From positions 124,001 through 188,000 of the forward strand of contig NZ_JODR01000007.1 in assembly GCF_000725885.1 (NCBI RefSeq): a stretch of 64,000 bases of DNA, written 5' to 3'. The stretch is from Streptomyces albus subsp. albus. Lineage in GTDB: Bacteria > Actinomycetota > Actinomycetes > Streptomycetales > Streptomycetaceae. Shown in pieces: positions 1 to 8,020 of this stretch. The translations under genes were made by a program, and so were the position numbers. Under the pieces are notes generated by a model. It ran no database searches and had not been told where the DNA came from. It saw only the letters and a list, made by a program, of their open reading frames with translations. Each line of letters starts with the position of its first letter. Position 1 is the stretch's first letter.

Positions 1-478
1 CGTCCGCGGCCTGGACGGCCCACAGGTGGACGGCGACGCCGTGCTCCTTGGCGGACATCAGGCCCGGCAGCAGATCGCCGTCGCCGGTGACCAGCACGAT
101 GTCCGAGCAGGCGCGGTTGCGGGCGAGTTCGGTCAACTCGGCGTGCATGGCCGCGTCCACGCCCTTCTGCGCCCACCGCCCGTCACTGCGGGTGAGCGCC
201 CCCAGCCGTACCGTCACTCTCGGCATCACACGGAGCCGGCGGTGTTCGGGCTGCGGCACCCGGTCGGGGGCACCGTCGAACCAGTAGATCCGCAGCAGGT
301 CGCACTGGGTGTCGGCCTCCGCCTGGCGGCGCAGCGACTGGATCAGTCCGGCGTGGTCCACGCTGATCCGGGACCGGGTGGGGTCCCCCGCCAGCAGGCT
401 GGCGGCGGCGCCCAGCAGATAACCCGCGTCCACCAGGACGACGCAGCGGTCCACGACGTTCCACCCACTCTCGGTCAT
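1..478 (-). CDS. NYN-domain (PIN-like) protein, 3' end cut by window edge
   Basis: The reading frame starts with ATG at 478 and stays open to the left edge, so only about 159 N-terminal residues are present. Near the start is VVLVDAGYLLGAA, the first acidic metal-binding segment of NYN domains. Around residue 130 is DIVLVTGDGDLLPGL, the second acidic cluster, followed by HGVAVHLWA. NYN domains are PIN-like metal-dependent ribonuclease folds, and many Streptomyces copies have no assigned substrate. The gene is divergent from the small basic protein at 731. Domain assignment is confident; the RNA target and the C-terminal part are unknown. Confidence 0.75.
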   Translation of the reverse strand, partial: MTESGWNVVDRCVVLVDAGYLLGAAASLLAGDPTRSRISVDHAGLIQSLRRQAEADTQCDLLRIYWFDGAPDRVPQPEHRRLRVMPRVTVRLGALTRSDGRWAQKGVDAAMHAELTELARNRACSDIVLVTGDGDLLPGLMSAKEHGVAVHLWAVQAAD

Positions 479-730
479 GCTCTACAGCCGAGGCTGTGCC
501 TTCGCGTGCCTGCCGTTCCCCGTCCTTTCGCGTTGCTTCGAGTCTGCCCGAGCGTACCGGGGTTATCTGCCCGGTCTCGATCATCGGCGTGGCGCCGACG
601 ATACGGCCGCCGCTCGCGGATGCCCGCCGCCGAGCCGCATGTTTCACTTTTCGTAATTGTCCGACATGCAGAGCTTTTCCGGTCGTGCAAGGCTGAACGA
701 GGGGGCTACGCCCAGCCCCAGGAGGCAAGC
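479..730. promoter_or_regulatory. Divergent promoter interval between NYN gene and small basic protein
   Basis: These 252 bases hold no convincing gene. The stretch 640-680 is clearly less GC-rich than its surroundings, which fits a promoter for the plus-strand gene at 731. A strong ribosome-binding site (CAGGAGG) lies at 719-725. No certain -10/-35 pair was fixed. Confidence 0.35.
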
Positions 731-883
731 ATGGCCAAGAACAAGAACCGCCAACAGCCCCGCCGCCAGAACCGGACGGCGGAAGAGCAGCAGCAGGAGA
801 GGGAGCGGGCCCGCTCGGGAGAGCGGGTCACCTCCGAGGACACCCCCCGCAAGAACCGCGAGCGCCGCTTCGGCCACAACTAG
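731..883 (+). CDS. Small basic hypothetical protein, 50 aa
   Basis: A short frame starts with ATG at 731, six bases after a near-perfect Shine-Dalgarno sequence (AGGAGG), and ends at TAG 881-883. The 50-residue product begins MAKNKNRQQPRRQNR and is dominated by Arg, Gln, Glu and Asn, with no hydrophobic segment, so it should be soluble, disordered and basic. Small proteins of this composition occur next to dnaE in streptomycetes, but I know of no function. The strong ribosome-binding site and the terminator directly downstream support it as a real gene. Confidence 0.65.
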   Translation: MAKNKNRQQPRRQNRTAEEQQQERERARSGERVTSEDTPRKNRERRFGHN

Positions 884-932
884 CGGGCCCGGCCCCCTGT
901 CCGGTGACGGGGGTCCGCGCACGGCCCGCACC

Positions 933-965
933 GGAAGAGGGCGCCCGCGACGGGCGCCCTCTTCC
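933..965. terminator. Bidirectional hairpin between small CDS and dnaE
   Basis: A perfect 15-bp stem (GGAAGAGGGCGCCCG at 933-947 with its complement at 951-965) closes a 3-base loop. It lies between the convergent small gene (ends 883) and dnaE (ends 994), so it can serve both strands. There is no T-tract, as is common for terminators in streptomycetes. Confidence 0.85.
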
Positions 966-993
966 ACCGGCCGGCTGCCGGGCGGGCAGCGGG

Positions 994-3900
994 TCAGCCC
1001 GCCAGGCAGGACGGGCCCAGCAGTTCCTTGAGGTCGCCGAAGAGCGCCGGGTCGGGCGTCACCCGGTGCCGGTCCAGCCGCAGGACCGTCGTCTTGCGGG
1101 TGCCCTGCAGCCGCACCCGCACCTCGCTGGTGCCGCGGTGCTGGGTGAGGACGTCGCCCAGCTTCGCCACCAGCGGCGGTGTCACCTTGACGGTGGGGAT
1201 GGTGATGGTGACCGGCGCGGAGGAGGACGCCTCGCTCAGATCCGGCACCATCAGTTCCATCGCGACCAGCCGCGGCACGTCCTCCCGCTTGTCGAGGCGG
1301 CCCTTGACGAACACGATGGCGTCCTCCACCAGCTGCGTGGACACCAGCTGGTAGGTCGCGGGGAAGAACATGCAGTCGATGGAGCCGGCCAGGTCCTCCA
1401 CCGTGGCGATGGCCCAGGCGTTGCCCTGCTTGGTCATCTTGCGCTGGAGGCCGGAGATGATGCCGCCGATGGTGACGATCGACCCGTCGGAGTAGTCGCC
1501 GCCGGTCAGCTGGGAGATGGCCGCGTCGGCCTTGTCGTTGAGGACGTGCTCCAGACCGAAGAGCGGGTGGTCGGAGACGTACAGACCGAGCATCTCGCGC
1601 TCCTGGGCGAGGAGATAGGTCTTGTCCCACTCTTCGTCGGAGAACTGCACGTCGAGGCCGAAGCCGGGGCCGGAGTCCTCGGTGTCGCCGCCGAGGTCGC
1701 CGAAGAGGTCGAACTGGCCTTCGGCCTCCTTTCGCTTGACCTGCACCACGTTGTCGATCATCGGCTCGAACTGTGCGGTGAGCCCCTTGCGGGTGTGGCC
1801 CATCTCGTCGAACGCGCCGGCCTTGATCAGCGACTCGATGGTGCGCTTGTTGCAGACGACGGCCTCGACCTTGTCCAGGAAGTCCGGGAACGAGGTGTAC
1901 TTGCCCTTCGCCTTGCGGCACTTGACGATCGAGTCGACCACGTTCTGGCCGACGTTGCGGACCGCGGTGAGACCGAAGACGATCGTGGAGTCGTCCTTCG
2001 AGGTGAAGTTGGCCTCCGACTCGTTCACGTTCGGCGGCAGCACCTTGATGCCCATCTTGCGGCACTCGTTGAGGTAGACCGCCGACTTGTCCTTGTCGTC
2101 GCGCACCGAGGTGAGCAGCGCCGACATGTACTCGGCCGGGTAGTTCGCCTTCAGATAGGCGGTCCAGTAGGTGACCAGACCGTACGCGGAGGAGTGCGCC
2201 TTGTTGAAGGCGTAGCCGGCGAAGGGCACCAGCACGTCCCAGACGGCCTGGATGGCCTCGTCCGAGTAGCCGTTGTCCCGCATGCCCTTCTGGAAGTTCA
2301 CGAACTCCTTGTCGAGAACCTCCTTCTTCTTCTTGCCCATCGCCCGGCGGAGCAGGTCGGCCTGGCCCAGCGTGTAGCCGGCCAGCACCTGGGCCGCCTT
2401 CTGCACCTGCTCCTGGTAGACGATGAGGCCGTAGGTGATGTCGAGGACCTCCTTGAGGGGCTCCTCCAGCTCCGGGTGGATCGGAGTGATCTCCTGCTGG
2501 CCGTTCTTGCGCAGGGCGTAGTTGATGTGGCTGTTCATGCCCATCGGGCCCGGCCGGTACAGCGCGGAGACGGCGGAGATGTCCTCGAAGTGGTCGGGCT
2601 TCATCATGCGCAGCAGGGAGCGCATGGGGCCGCCGTCGAACTGGAAGACGCCCAGGGTGTCGCCGCGCTGGAGCAGCTCGAACGTCTTGGGATCGTCCAG
2701 CGGCAGATCCAGGAGCTTGAGGTCCACACCCTTGTTCTTGCGGATCATCTTGACCGCGTCGTCCATGATGGTGAGGTTGCGCAGCCCCAGGAAGTCCATC
2801 TTGAGCAGGCCGAGCGCCTCACAGCTGGGATAGTCCCACTGCGTGACGACCGTGCCGTCGTTCTTCGGGGAGAAGATCGGCGCGTGGTCGATGATCGGCT
2901 CGCTCGACATGATCACGCCCGCCGCGTGCATGCCCATCTGGCGGACCAGGCCCTCGATGCCCATGGCGGCGTCGATGACCTTCTTGACGTCCGGCTCGTT
3001 CTCGTACATCGACCGCACCTCGGCCGCCTCGCTGTAGCGGGGGTGGTTGGGGTCGGTGATGCCCGAGAGCGGGATGCCCTTGCCGAGCACGTCGGCGGGC
3101 ATCGCCTTGGTGATGCGGTCACCCATCGCGTACGGGTAGCCCAGCACGCGGGAGGCGTCCTTGATGGCGGCCTTCGCCTTGATGGTGCCGTACGTGCCGA
3201 TCATGGCGACCTTGTCGGCGCCGTACTTCTCCGTCACGTACCGGATCACATCGCCGCGCCTGCGCTCGTCGAAGTCGATGTCGACGTCCGGCATGGTGAT
3301 GCGCTCGGGGTTGAGGAACCGCTCGAAGATCAGCCCGTGGGTGACCGGGTCGAGGTCGGTGATGCCCATCGCGTAGGAGACGATCGAACCCGCCGCCGAA
3401 CCGCGGCCCGGGCCGACCGCGATGCCGTTGTCCTTGGCCCAGTTGATGAAGTCGGCGACCACGAGGAAGTACCCCGGGAAGCCCATGTCGATGATGACCT
3501 TCATCTCGTAGTCCGCCAGCTCCTGGCGGTCCTGGGGGACGCCGTCCGGGTAGCGGCGGGCCATGCCGCGGCGGACCTCCTCGCGGAACCAGGAGATCTC
3601 GTCGTACCCCTCGGGCACGTCGAACTTGGGCATCAGGTTCTTCGGCTCGAACATGCCCTCGGTCTCGATGCGCTCGGCGACCAGGAGCTGCGTGTTCCGG
3701 CAGCCCTCCTGCCAGGCGTCCGAGGAGTCGATGCCATACATCTCGGCGGCCGATTTGAGGTAGTAGCCGGCGCCGTCGAACTTGAAGCGGTCCGGGTCGG
3801 AGAGGTTGCTGCCCGTCTGGATGCACAGCAGCGTGTCGTGCGCCGCCGCCTCGCGCTCGTACGTGTAGTGCGAGTCGTTGGTGACGATGAAGGGCGCGTT

Positions 3901-4536
3901 GATCTTCCGCGCGATCCGCTCCAGGCCGTCCCGGGCCCGCTTGTCGATGTCGATGCCGTGGTCCATCAGCTCGACGAAGAAGTTCTCCTTGCCGAAGATG
4001 TCCTGGAACTCCCCCGCCGCCTTGAGGGCCTCGTCCTCCATGTCGAGGCGGATCTTGGTGCTCACCTCCCCGGAGGGGCAGCCGGTGGTGGCCATCAGGC
4101 CCTCGGCGTACTCGGCCAGCAGCTCGCGGTCCATCCGGGGCTTGCGGAAGAAACCCTCCAGGCTGGCCCGCGACTGGGCACGGAAGAGGTTGTGCAGCCC
4201 CGTCGCGTTCCGCGCCCACATCGTCATATGGGTGTAGGCGCCGTTGCCGGAGACGTCGTCGCGCTTCTGGTGGGGGGTGCCCCACTTGACCGGGCGGGCG
4301 TTCCTGCGGTGGTCGGGAGCCAGGTACGCCTCGATGCCGATGATCGGGGTGATGCCCGCGTCCTTCGCGGAGTGGAAGAAGTCGTAGGCCCCGTGCAGAT
4401 TGCCGTGGTCGGTCATCGCGATATGCGACATGCCCATCTCGTTGCACGCGGCGAACATGTCCTTGAGGCGGGCGGCGCCGTCCAGGAGCGAATACTGCGT
4501 GTGCACATGCAGATGCGTGAACGGCTGGTCACTCAC
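994..4536 (-). CDS. dnaE: DNA polymerase III alpha subunit
   Basis: This is the replicative polymerase that extends both strands at the fork. The N-terminal PHP domain opens with FTHLHVHTQYSLLDGA (residues 6-21) and MTDHGN. The polymerase core has VGPGRGSAAGS near residue 374 and the catalytic aspartates in MPDVDIDFDE (about D417 and D419). A helix-hairpin-helix region follows, and a C-terminal OB fold contains SIVTIGGIISG. The longest frame begins with GTG at 4548, but that codon lies inside the GGAGG ribosome-binding site. GTG at 4536, 11 bases after GGAGG, gives 1180 residues, close to the usual length for DnaE1 in this genus. The gene stands alone, divergent from the DUF2252 gene. Confidence 0.95.
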   Translation of the reverse strand: MSDQPFTHLHVHTQYSLLDGAARLKDMFAACNEMGMSHIAMTDHGNLHGAYDFFHSAKDAGITPIIGIEAYLAPDHRRNARPVKWGTPHQKRDDVSGNGAYTHMTMWARNATGLHNLFRAQSRASLEGFFRKPRMDRELLAEYAEGLMATTGCPSGEVSTKIRLDMEDEALKAAGEFQDIFGKENFFVELMDHGIDIDKRARDGLERIARKINAPFIVTNDSHYTYEREAAAHDTLLCIQTGSNLSDPDRFKFDGAGYYLKSAAEMYGIDSSDAWQEGCRNTQLLVAERIETEGMFEPKNLMPKFDVPEGYDEISWFREEVRRGMARRYPDGVPQDRQELADYEMKVIIDMGFPGYFLVVADFINWAKDNGIAVGPGRGSAAGSIVSYAMGITDLDPVTHGLIFERFLNPERITMPDVDIDFDERRRGDVIRYVTEKYGADKVAMIGTYGTIKAKAAIKDASRVLGYPYAMGDRITKAMPADVLGKGIPLSGITDPNHPRYSEAAEVRSMYENEPDVKKVIDAAMGIEGLVRQMGMHAAGVIMSSEPIIDHAPIFSPKNDGTVVTQWDYPSCEALGLLKMDFLGLRNLTIMDDAVKMIRKNKGVDLKLLDLPLDDPKTFELLQRGDTLGVFQFDGGPMRSLLRMMKPDHFEDISAVSALYRPGPMGMNSHINYALRKNGQQEITPIHPELEEPLKEVLDITYGLIVYQEQVQKAAQVLAGYTLGQADLLRRAMGKKKKEVLDKEFVNFQKGMRDNGYSDEAIQAVWDVLVPFAGYAFNKAHSSAYGLVTYWTAYLKANYPAEYMSALLTSVRDDKDKSAVYLNECRKMGIKVLPPNVNESEANFTSKDDSTIVFGLTAVRNVGQNVVDSIVKCRKAKGKYTSFPDFLDKVEAVVCNKRTIESLIKAGAFDEMGHTRKGLTAQFEPMIDNVVQVKRKEAEGQFDLFGDLGGDTEDSGPGFGLDVQFSDEEWDKTYLLAQEREMLGLYVSDHPLFGLEHVLNDKADAAISQLTGGDYSDGSIVTIGGIISGLQRKMTKQGNAWAIATVEDLAGSIDCMFFPATYQLVSTQLVEDAIVFVKGRLDKREDVPRLVAMELMVPDLSEASSSAPVTITIPTVKVTPPLVAKLGDVLTQHRGTSEVRVRLQGTRKTTVLRLDRHRVTPDPALFGDLKELLGPSCLAG

Positions 4537-4689
4537 GGCGAGAGCCACCTCCGGGGCGTGGGACTTGTGGGGCGGCCTAGGAGTCTACGACCCACCACTG
4601 TCACAGCAGGGGCGCACGGGCCGGTCCCACACCCCCGGGGCGTACGTTGAGCACGTCACCCGCCACCGAACACACGACGGAGCGCACAC

Positions 4690-6018
4690 ATGACCAAGGC
4701 AGGCCAGGCCGACGAGCGCGGCCGGACCATCCTGGAGGTCTTCGACACCGCGTTCGGCGACCTCCTCGCCGCCGACCCCGCGGCCTTCCAGACGAAGTTC
4801 CGCAAGATGGCCGCCTCCGCCTTCGCCTTCTACCGGGGCACCGCCTGCCTCTTCTACGCCGACCTGCACCACGAGAAGGACGGCGGTCCCTTCCTCGACG
4901 AGCGCACCAGCCGGGTGTGGATCCACGGCGACCTGCACGCCGAGAACTTCGGCACCTACATGAACTCCGAAGGCCGCCTGCTGTTCAACGTCAACGACTT
5001 CGACGAGGCGTACGTCGGCCCCTTCACCTGGGACCTCAAGCGGTTCGTGGCCTCCATCGCGCTGCTCGGCTACAGCAAGGCCCTCAGCGACGAGCAGATC
5101 ACCTCCCTGGTGACCACCTACGCCGACGCCTACCGCGACCGCATCCGCACCCTGGCCGCCGGCGCCGGACGCGGCGAGCCCGAGGCACTGGGCCTGGACA
5201 CCGCCCAGGGCCCCGTGCTGGACGCCCTGCGCGCCGCCCGCGCCAACACCCGGTTCGGGCTGCTGGGCACCATGACCGAGATCCGCGGCTGGGAGCGCCG
5301 ATTCACCCTGGGCGGCGGCTCCGTCGAACTGGACGCCGGGACGCGGGACGCCGTCCTGGAGGCCTTCGACGCCTATCTGGAGACCCTGCCGGCGGGCGAG
5401 GGCCGACGGCGCCCCGGCGCGCACCGCGTCAAGGACGTGGTGGGCCGGCGGGGCATCGGCATCGGCAGCGCGGGCCTGCCCTCGTACAACATCCTGCTGG
5501 AGGGGCACAGCGACGCGCTGGAGAACGACCTGGTCATCTACATGAAGCAGGCGCAGACCCCGGCGGTCTCCCGGCACATCACCGACCAGGCGGTCCGCGA
5601 CTACTTCCGGCACGAGGGCCACCGCACCGTCATCTCGCAGCGCGCCCTCCAGGCACACGCCGACCCGTGGCTGGGCTGGACCGAGCTGGCGGGCAGGGGC
5701 CAGCTGGTGGCGGAGGTCTCGCCGTACGCCGTGGACCTGGACTGGTCGGACCTGTCGGACCCGAAGGAGATCGCCCAGGTCACCGCCGACCTGGCCCGGG
5801 CGACGGCGACGATGCACGCGGCGGCGGACGAGGCGGAGAGCGGGCACAGCCTGGTGCCGTTCTCCACCGAGCGCGCCATCGACGAGGCGGTCTCGGCCGA
5901 CGAGGACGGCTTCCGCGAGATGCTGGTGGACTTCGCCCACAGCTACGGCGCCCGCGCCCGCCGCGACCACCAGATCTTCGTCGACCTGTTCCGCAACGGA
6001 GAGATCACCGGCGTGTGA
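4690..6018 (+). CDS. DUF2252 family protein
   Basis: A 442-residue soluble protein. Residues 77-106 carry WIHGDLHAENFG and FNVNDFDEA, followed by GPFTWDLKRF. This arrangement resembles the catalytic HGDLH...N and DFD elements of aminoglycoside-phosphotransferase-like small-molecule kinases. A second conserved stretch, GIGSAGLPSYNILLEG, lies near residue 257. The family is widespread in actinobacteria and its substrate is not established; phosphotransfer is inferred from the motif only. ATG at 4690 has GGAG about 8 bases upstream. It is a single-gene unit, divergent from dnaE, with a hairpin at 6041-6070 just after it. Confidence 0.85.
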   Translation: MTKAGQADERGRTILEVFDTAFGDLLAADPAAFQTKFRKMAASAFAFYRGTACLFYADLHHEKDGGPFLDERTSRVWIHGDLHAENFGTYMNSEGRLLFNVNDFDEAYVGPFTWDLKRFVASIALLGYSKALSDEQITSLVTTYADAYRDRIRTLAAGAGRGEPEALGLDTAQGPVLDALRAARANTRFGLLGTMTEIRGWERRFTLGGGSVELDAGTRDAVLEAFDAYLETLPAGEGRRRPGAHRVKDVVGRRGIGIGSAGLPSYNILLEGHSDALENDLVIYMKQAQTPAVSRHITDQAVRDYFRHEGHRTVISQRALQAHADPWLGWTELAGRGQLVAEVSPYAVDLDWSDLSDPKEIAQVTADLARATATMHAAADEAESGHSLVPFSTERAIDEAVSADEDGFREMLVDFAHSYGARARRDHQIFVDLFRNGEITGV

Positions 6019-6040
6019 ACCACCCCGGGCCGCACCGGCA

Positions 6041-6070
6041 CCGGCCCGCCCCCGCGGCGCGGCGGGCCGG
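6041..6070 (+). terminator. Hairpin terminator after DUF2252 gene
   Basis: A 10-bp stem (CCGGCCCGCC at 6041-6050 with GGCGGGCCGG at 6061-6070) and a 10-base loop lie 22 bases past the stop codon. There is no T-tract. Confidence 0.6.
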
Positions 6071-6083
6071 ACGACCGGGGAGC

Positions 6084-6344
6084 GGCGGGAGGACGGGCCG
6101 GGCAGCAGCTGGAGGACGGGCCGGGCAGCGGCTGGAGAGACGCGAGAGACAGGGCGGTGGGGCGGCCCGGACAGCCGGGCAGCGGCGGGGAGACGGTCCG
6201 GGGAGCGGCGGGAAGACGGGCCGGGCAGCAGCGGGAAGGCGAGCCGAGCAGCGACGGGAAGACGGGCCGGGCAGCGACGGGAAGACGGTCCGAGCAGCAG
6301 CGGGAAGGCGAGCCGGGCAGCGGCGGGGAGACGGGCCGGGGAGC
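6084..6344. repeat. 23-bp tandem repeat array (minisatellite)
   Basis: Units of exactly 23 bp run head to tail: two at 6084-6129, a disrupted 54-base segment at 6130-6183, then seven at 6184-6344. Shared cores are GACGGGCCGGGCAGC and GGCGGGAAGACGG, with a few substitutions per unit. Units at 6230 and 6299, and at 6184 and 6322, are nearly the same, which suggests segmental duplication. Because 23 is not a multiple of 3, the array keeps no constant reading frame and is read as noncoding. It fills most of the gap between the DUF2252 gene and the next membrane protein gene. Confidence 0.85.
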
Positions 6345-6392
6345 ACGGAAAGCCATCGTTCCGCTCCCTTTAGGGACCGCTTACCCGCTCTC

Positions 6393-7115
6393 ATGGCAGA
6401 CTCGGGGACGATGGGAGCAGCAGGCACACGAACGGCGAGGGCGGCGGTGTTCACCGCCCTCTGCGTCACGCTGTCCTGCGGCGCCCACGTCCTGCTGTCC
6501 GGCTCCCCCGTCCCGCTGCGCCCGCTGCTGGCGGTGACCGCCGTCGTCTTCTCACTGGCCTTCGCACTGGCCGGACAGGAGCGCGGTTTCGGGCGGATCG
6601 CCGCCCTGCTGATCCCACTGGAGCTGGCGGCCGACACCGTCTTCACCACCGGCCAGCACGCCTGCTACGGGCAGGCGGGCGGGCCGGTGACCGGCCCGCT
6701 GCGCTCGGTGGGCGTCGATCTGCTGTGCGGCGGCGGCAGCGTCGGCACGCCCCTGGCGCGGATGGCCGCGCACGGCGGCGGCGCCGGTGCCTACCCGCCC
6801 GGTCTGCACGGCATCCCCGGCCAGGCCGTCCCGTGGCTGCTGCTGGCCGCGCACGTGGGCGTCGGCCTGCTGGCGGCCCTGTGGCTGCGACGCGGCGAGG
6901 CCGCCGTCGCCCGGCTGCTGCGCGCCGTGGCGGCCACCGCCTTCCGTCCGCTGTGCCGCGCGGCGGCCGTCTGCCACACCGCCGCCGGCGGCAGCGGCCC
7001 GGCGCCGCTGCCGCGCGCCCCCGAAGCCTGGGCGCCGCCCGCCCTGCCGCTGCTGACCCACTCCGTGCCCCGTCGCGGACCGCCCGCGCTCCTGGCCGCC
7101 GCACCGGCGGCGTGA
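6393..7115 (+). CDS. Hypothetical multi-pass membrane protein
   Basis: The 240-residue frame begins with ATG at 6393; an alternative in-frame ATG lies at 6411. About four hydrophobic segments are visible: around AAVFTALCVTLSCGAHVLL, LLAVTAVVFSLAFALAG, IAALLIPLELAADTVF and VPWLLLAAHVGVGLLAALWL. Two cysteines sit in an extracellular-type loop (HACYG and LLCGGG). The C-terminal 60 residues are Ala/Pro-rich and not membrane-spanning. I do not recognise the family. It is followed by a DsbA-like protein at 7168, which may be co-transcribed across a 52-base gap. Confidence 0.6.
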   Translation: MADSGTMGAAGTRTARAAVFTALCVTLSCGAHVLLSGSPVPLRPLLAVTAVVFSLAFALAGQERGFGRIAALLIPLELAADTVFTTGQHACYGQAGGPVTGPLRSVGVDLLCGGGSVGTPLARMAAHGGGAGAYPPGLHGIPGQAVPWLLLAAHVGVGLLAALWLRRGEAAVARLLRAVAATAFRPLCRAAAVCHTAAGGSGPAPLPRAPEAWAPPALPLLTHSVPRRGPPALLAAAPAA

Positions 7116-7167
7116 GCGTTTTCGGTTACTCATCGCGCAACGGACACACGGAGAAGAGAAGACAGTC

Positions 7168-7932
7168 ATGAGCAAGCGCAACAGCCCGGAAGCCAAGCGT
7201 GCGGCCCGTGAGCGGCTGCGGATCGAGCGGGAGCGGCAGGCCAAGAAGGCCCGGACACGGCGGCAGCTGCTGGTCGCCCTGACCGTGGTCGGCGTCCTGG
7301 TCGTGGTGGCCGGTATCGGCATCGCCGTCGCGAAGCTGAACGACAAGGACTCCAGCGGCGACGACATGGCGGTGACCACCGGCGGCGCCAAGGCGGAGAA
7401 GACGATCGACGTCTACGAGGACCTGCGCTGCCCGGCCTGCGCCAGCTTCGAGCAGGCGATGGGCGAGTCCCTCCAGAAGGGCGCCGAGGACGGCAAGTAC
7501 AAGCTGCGCATCCACCTGGGCTCGATCATCGACGACAACATGGGCGGCTCCGGCTCGAAGAACGCCGCCCGTGCCCTGGGGGCCGCCAAGGCCGTGAGCG
7601 TGGACGCCTTCACCGCGTACAAGCAGCAGCTGTACTCGAAGAAGTGGCACCCGCAGGAGCAGGACGACAAGTTCGCCGACAACGACTACCTGCTCGAGGT
7701 CGCGAACACGGTTCCGGAGCTGAAGGACAACAAGAAGTTCGAGAAGGCCGTCAAGTCCAAGAAGTACAACAAGTGGGCGAAGGACATGATCGCCAGCTTC
7801 AACGGCGCGGAGATCCAGGGCACTCCGACCGTCAAGATCGACGGTGAGCAGGTGCAGCCGCAGGACCTGCCCGCCAAGCTGAAGGACATGGGCGTGGGCC
7901 TGAAGACGGGTGGCGACTCCACGAAGAAGTGA
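7168..7932 (+). CDS. Membrane-anchored DsbA-family thioredoxin-fold protein
   Basis: A 254-residue protein with a basic N-terminal tail (residues 1-33), one membrane segment (34-56, VALTVVGVLVVVAGIGIAV) and an extracytoplasmic thioredoxin-fold domain. The redox motif C88-P-A-C91 lies in YEDLRCPACASFE, and the cis-proline loop is GTPTVKIDG near residue 215. This matches actinobacterial DsbA-like oxidoreductases that form or isomerise disulfides in exported proteins. The hydrophobic segment is an uncleaved anchor rather than a clear signal peptide. It sits just upstream of the exported phosphatase gene phoD but is separated from it by a strong hairpin. Confidence 0.88.
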   Translation: MSKRNSPEAKRAARERLRIERERQAKKARTRRQLLVALTVVGVLVVVAGIGIAVAKLNDKDSSGDDMAVTTGGAKAEKTIDVYEDLRCPACASFEQAMGESLQKGAEDGKYKLRIHLGSIIDDNMGGSGSKNAARALGAAKAVSVDAFTAYKQQLYSKKWHPQEQDDKFADNDYLLEVANTVPELKDNKKFEKAVKSKKYNKWAKDMIASFNGAEIQGTPTVKIDGEQVQPQDLPAKLKDMGVGLKTGGDSTKK

Positions 7933-7940
7933 CTCCCGCC

Positions 7941-7995
7941 GGAAACGGGGCGGGCCCGGGCCGGAGGGATCCGGCCGCGGGCCTGCCCCGTTTCC
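7941..7995 (+). terminator. Terminator after DsbA-like gene
   Basis: GGAAACGGGGC (7941-7951) pairs with GCCCCGTTTCC (7985-7995). The interior contains a second GC-rich complementarity (GGCCCGGGCCGG with CCGGCCGCGGGCC). It ends only 26 bases before the phoD start. Confidence 0.75.
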
Positions 7996-8020
7996 TTACT
8001 CGCGCGTAGCATGACCGCCC

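Noticed and set aside
904..4650. Very long plus-strand frame (about 1248 codons) opposite dnaE
   Set aside because: It mirrors the dnaE codons: high-GC third positions open antisense frames in this genome. It has no domain signature and is rich in Val, His, Leu and Gly in shadow-like runs.
4647..7115. Long frame through the DUF2252 gene and repeat array joined to the membrane protein
   Set aside because: Only its 3' part (from ATG 6393) has membrane-protein composition. Upstream it reads DUF2252 out of frame and then the noncoding 23-bp repeats.
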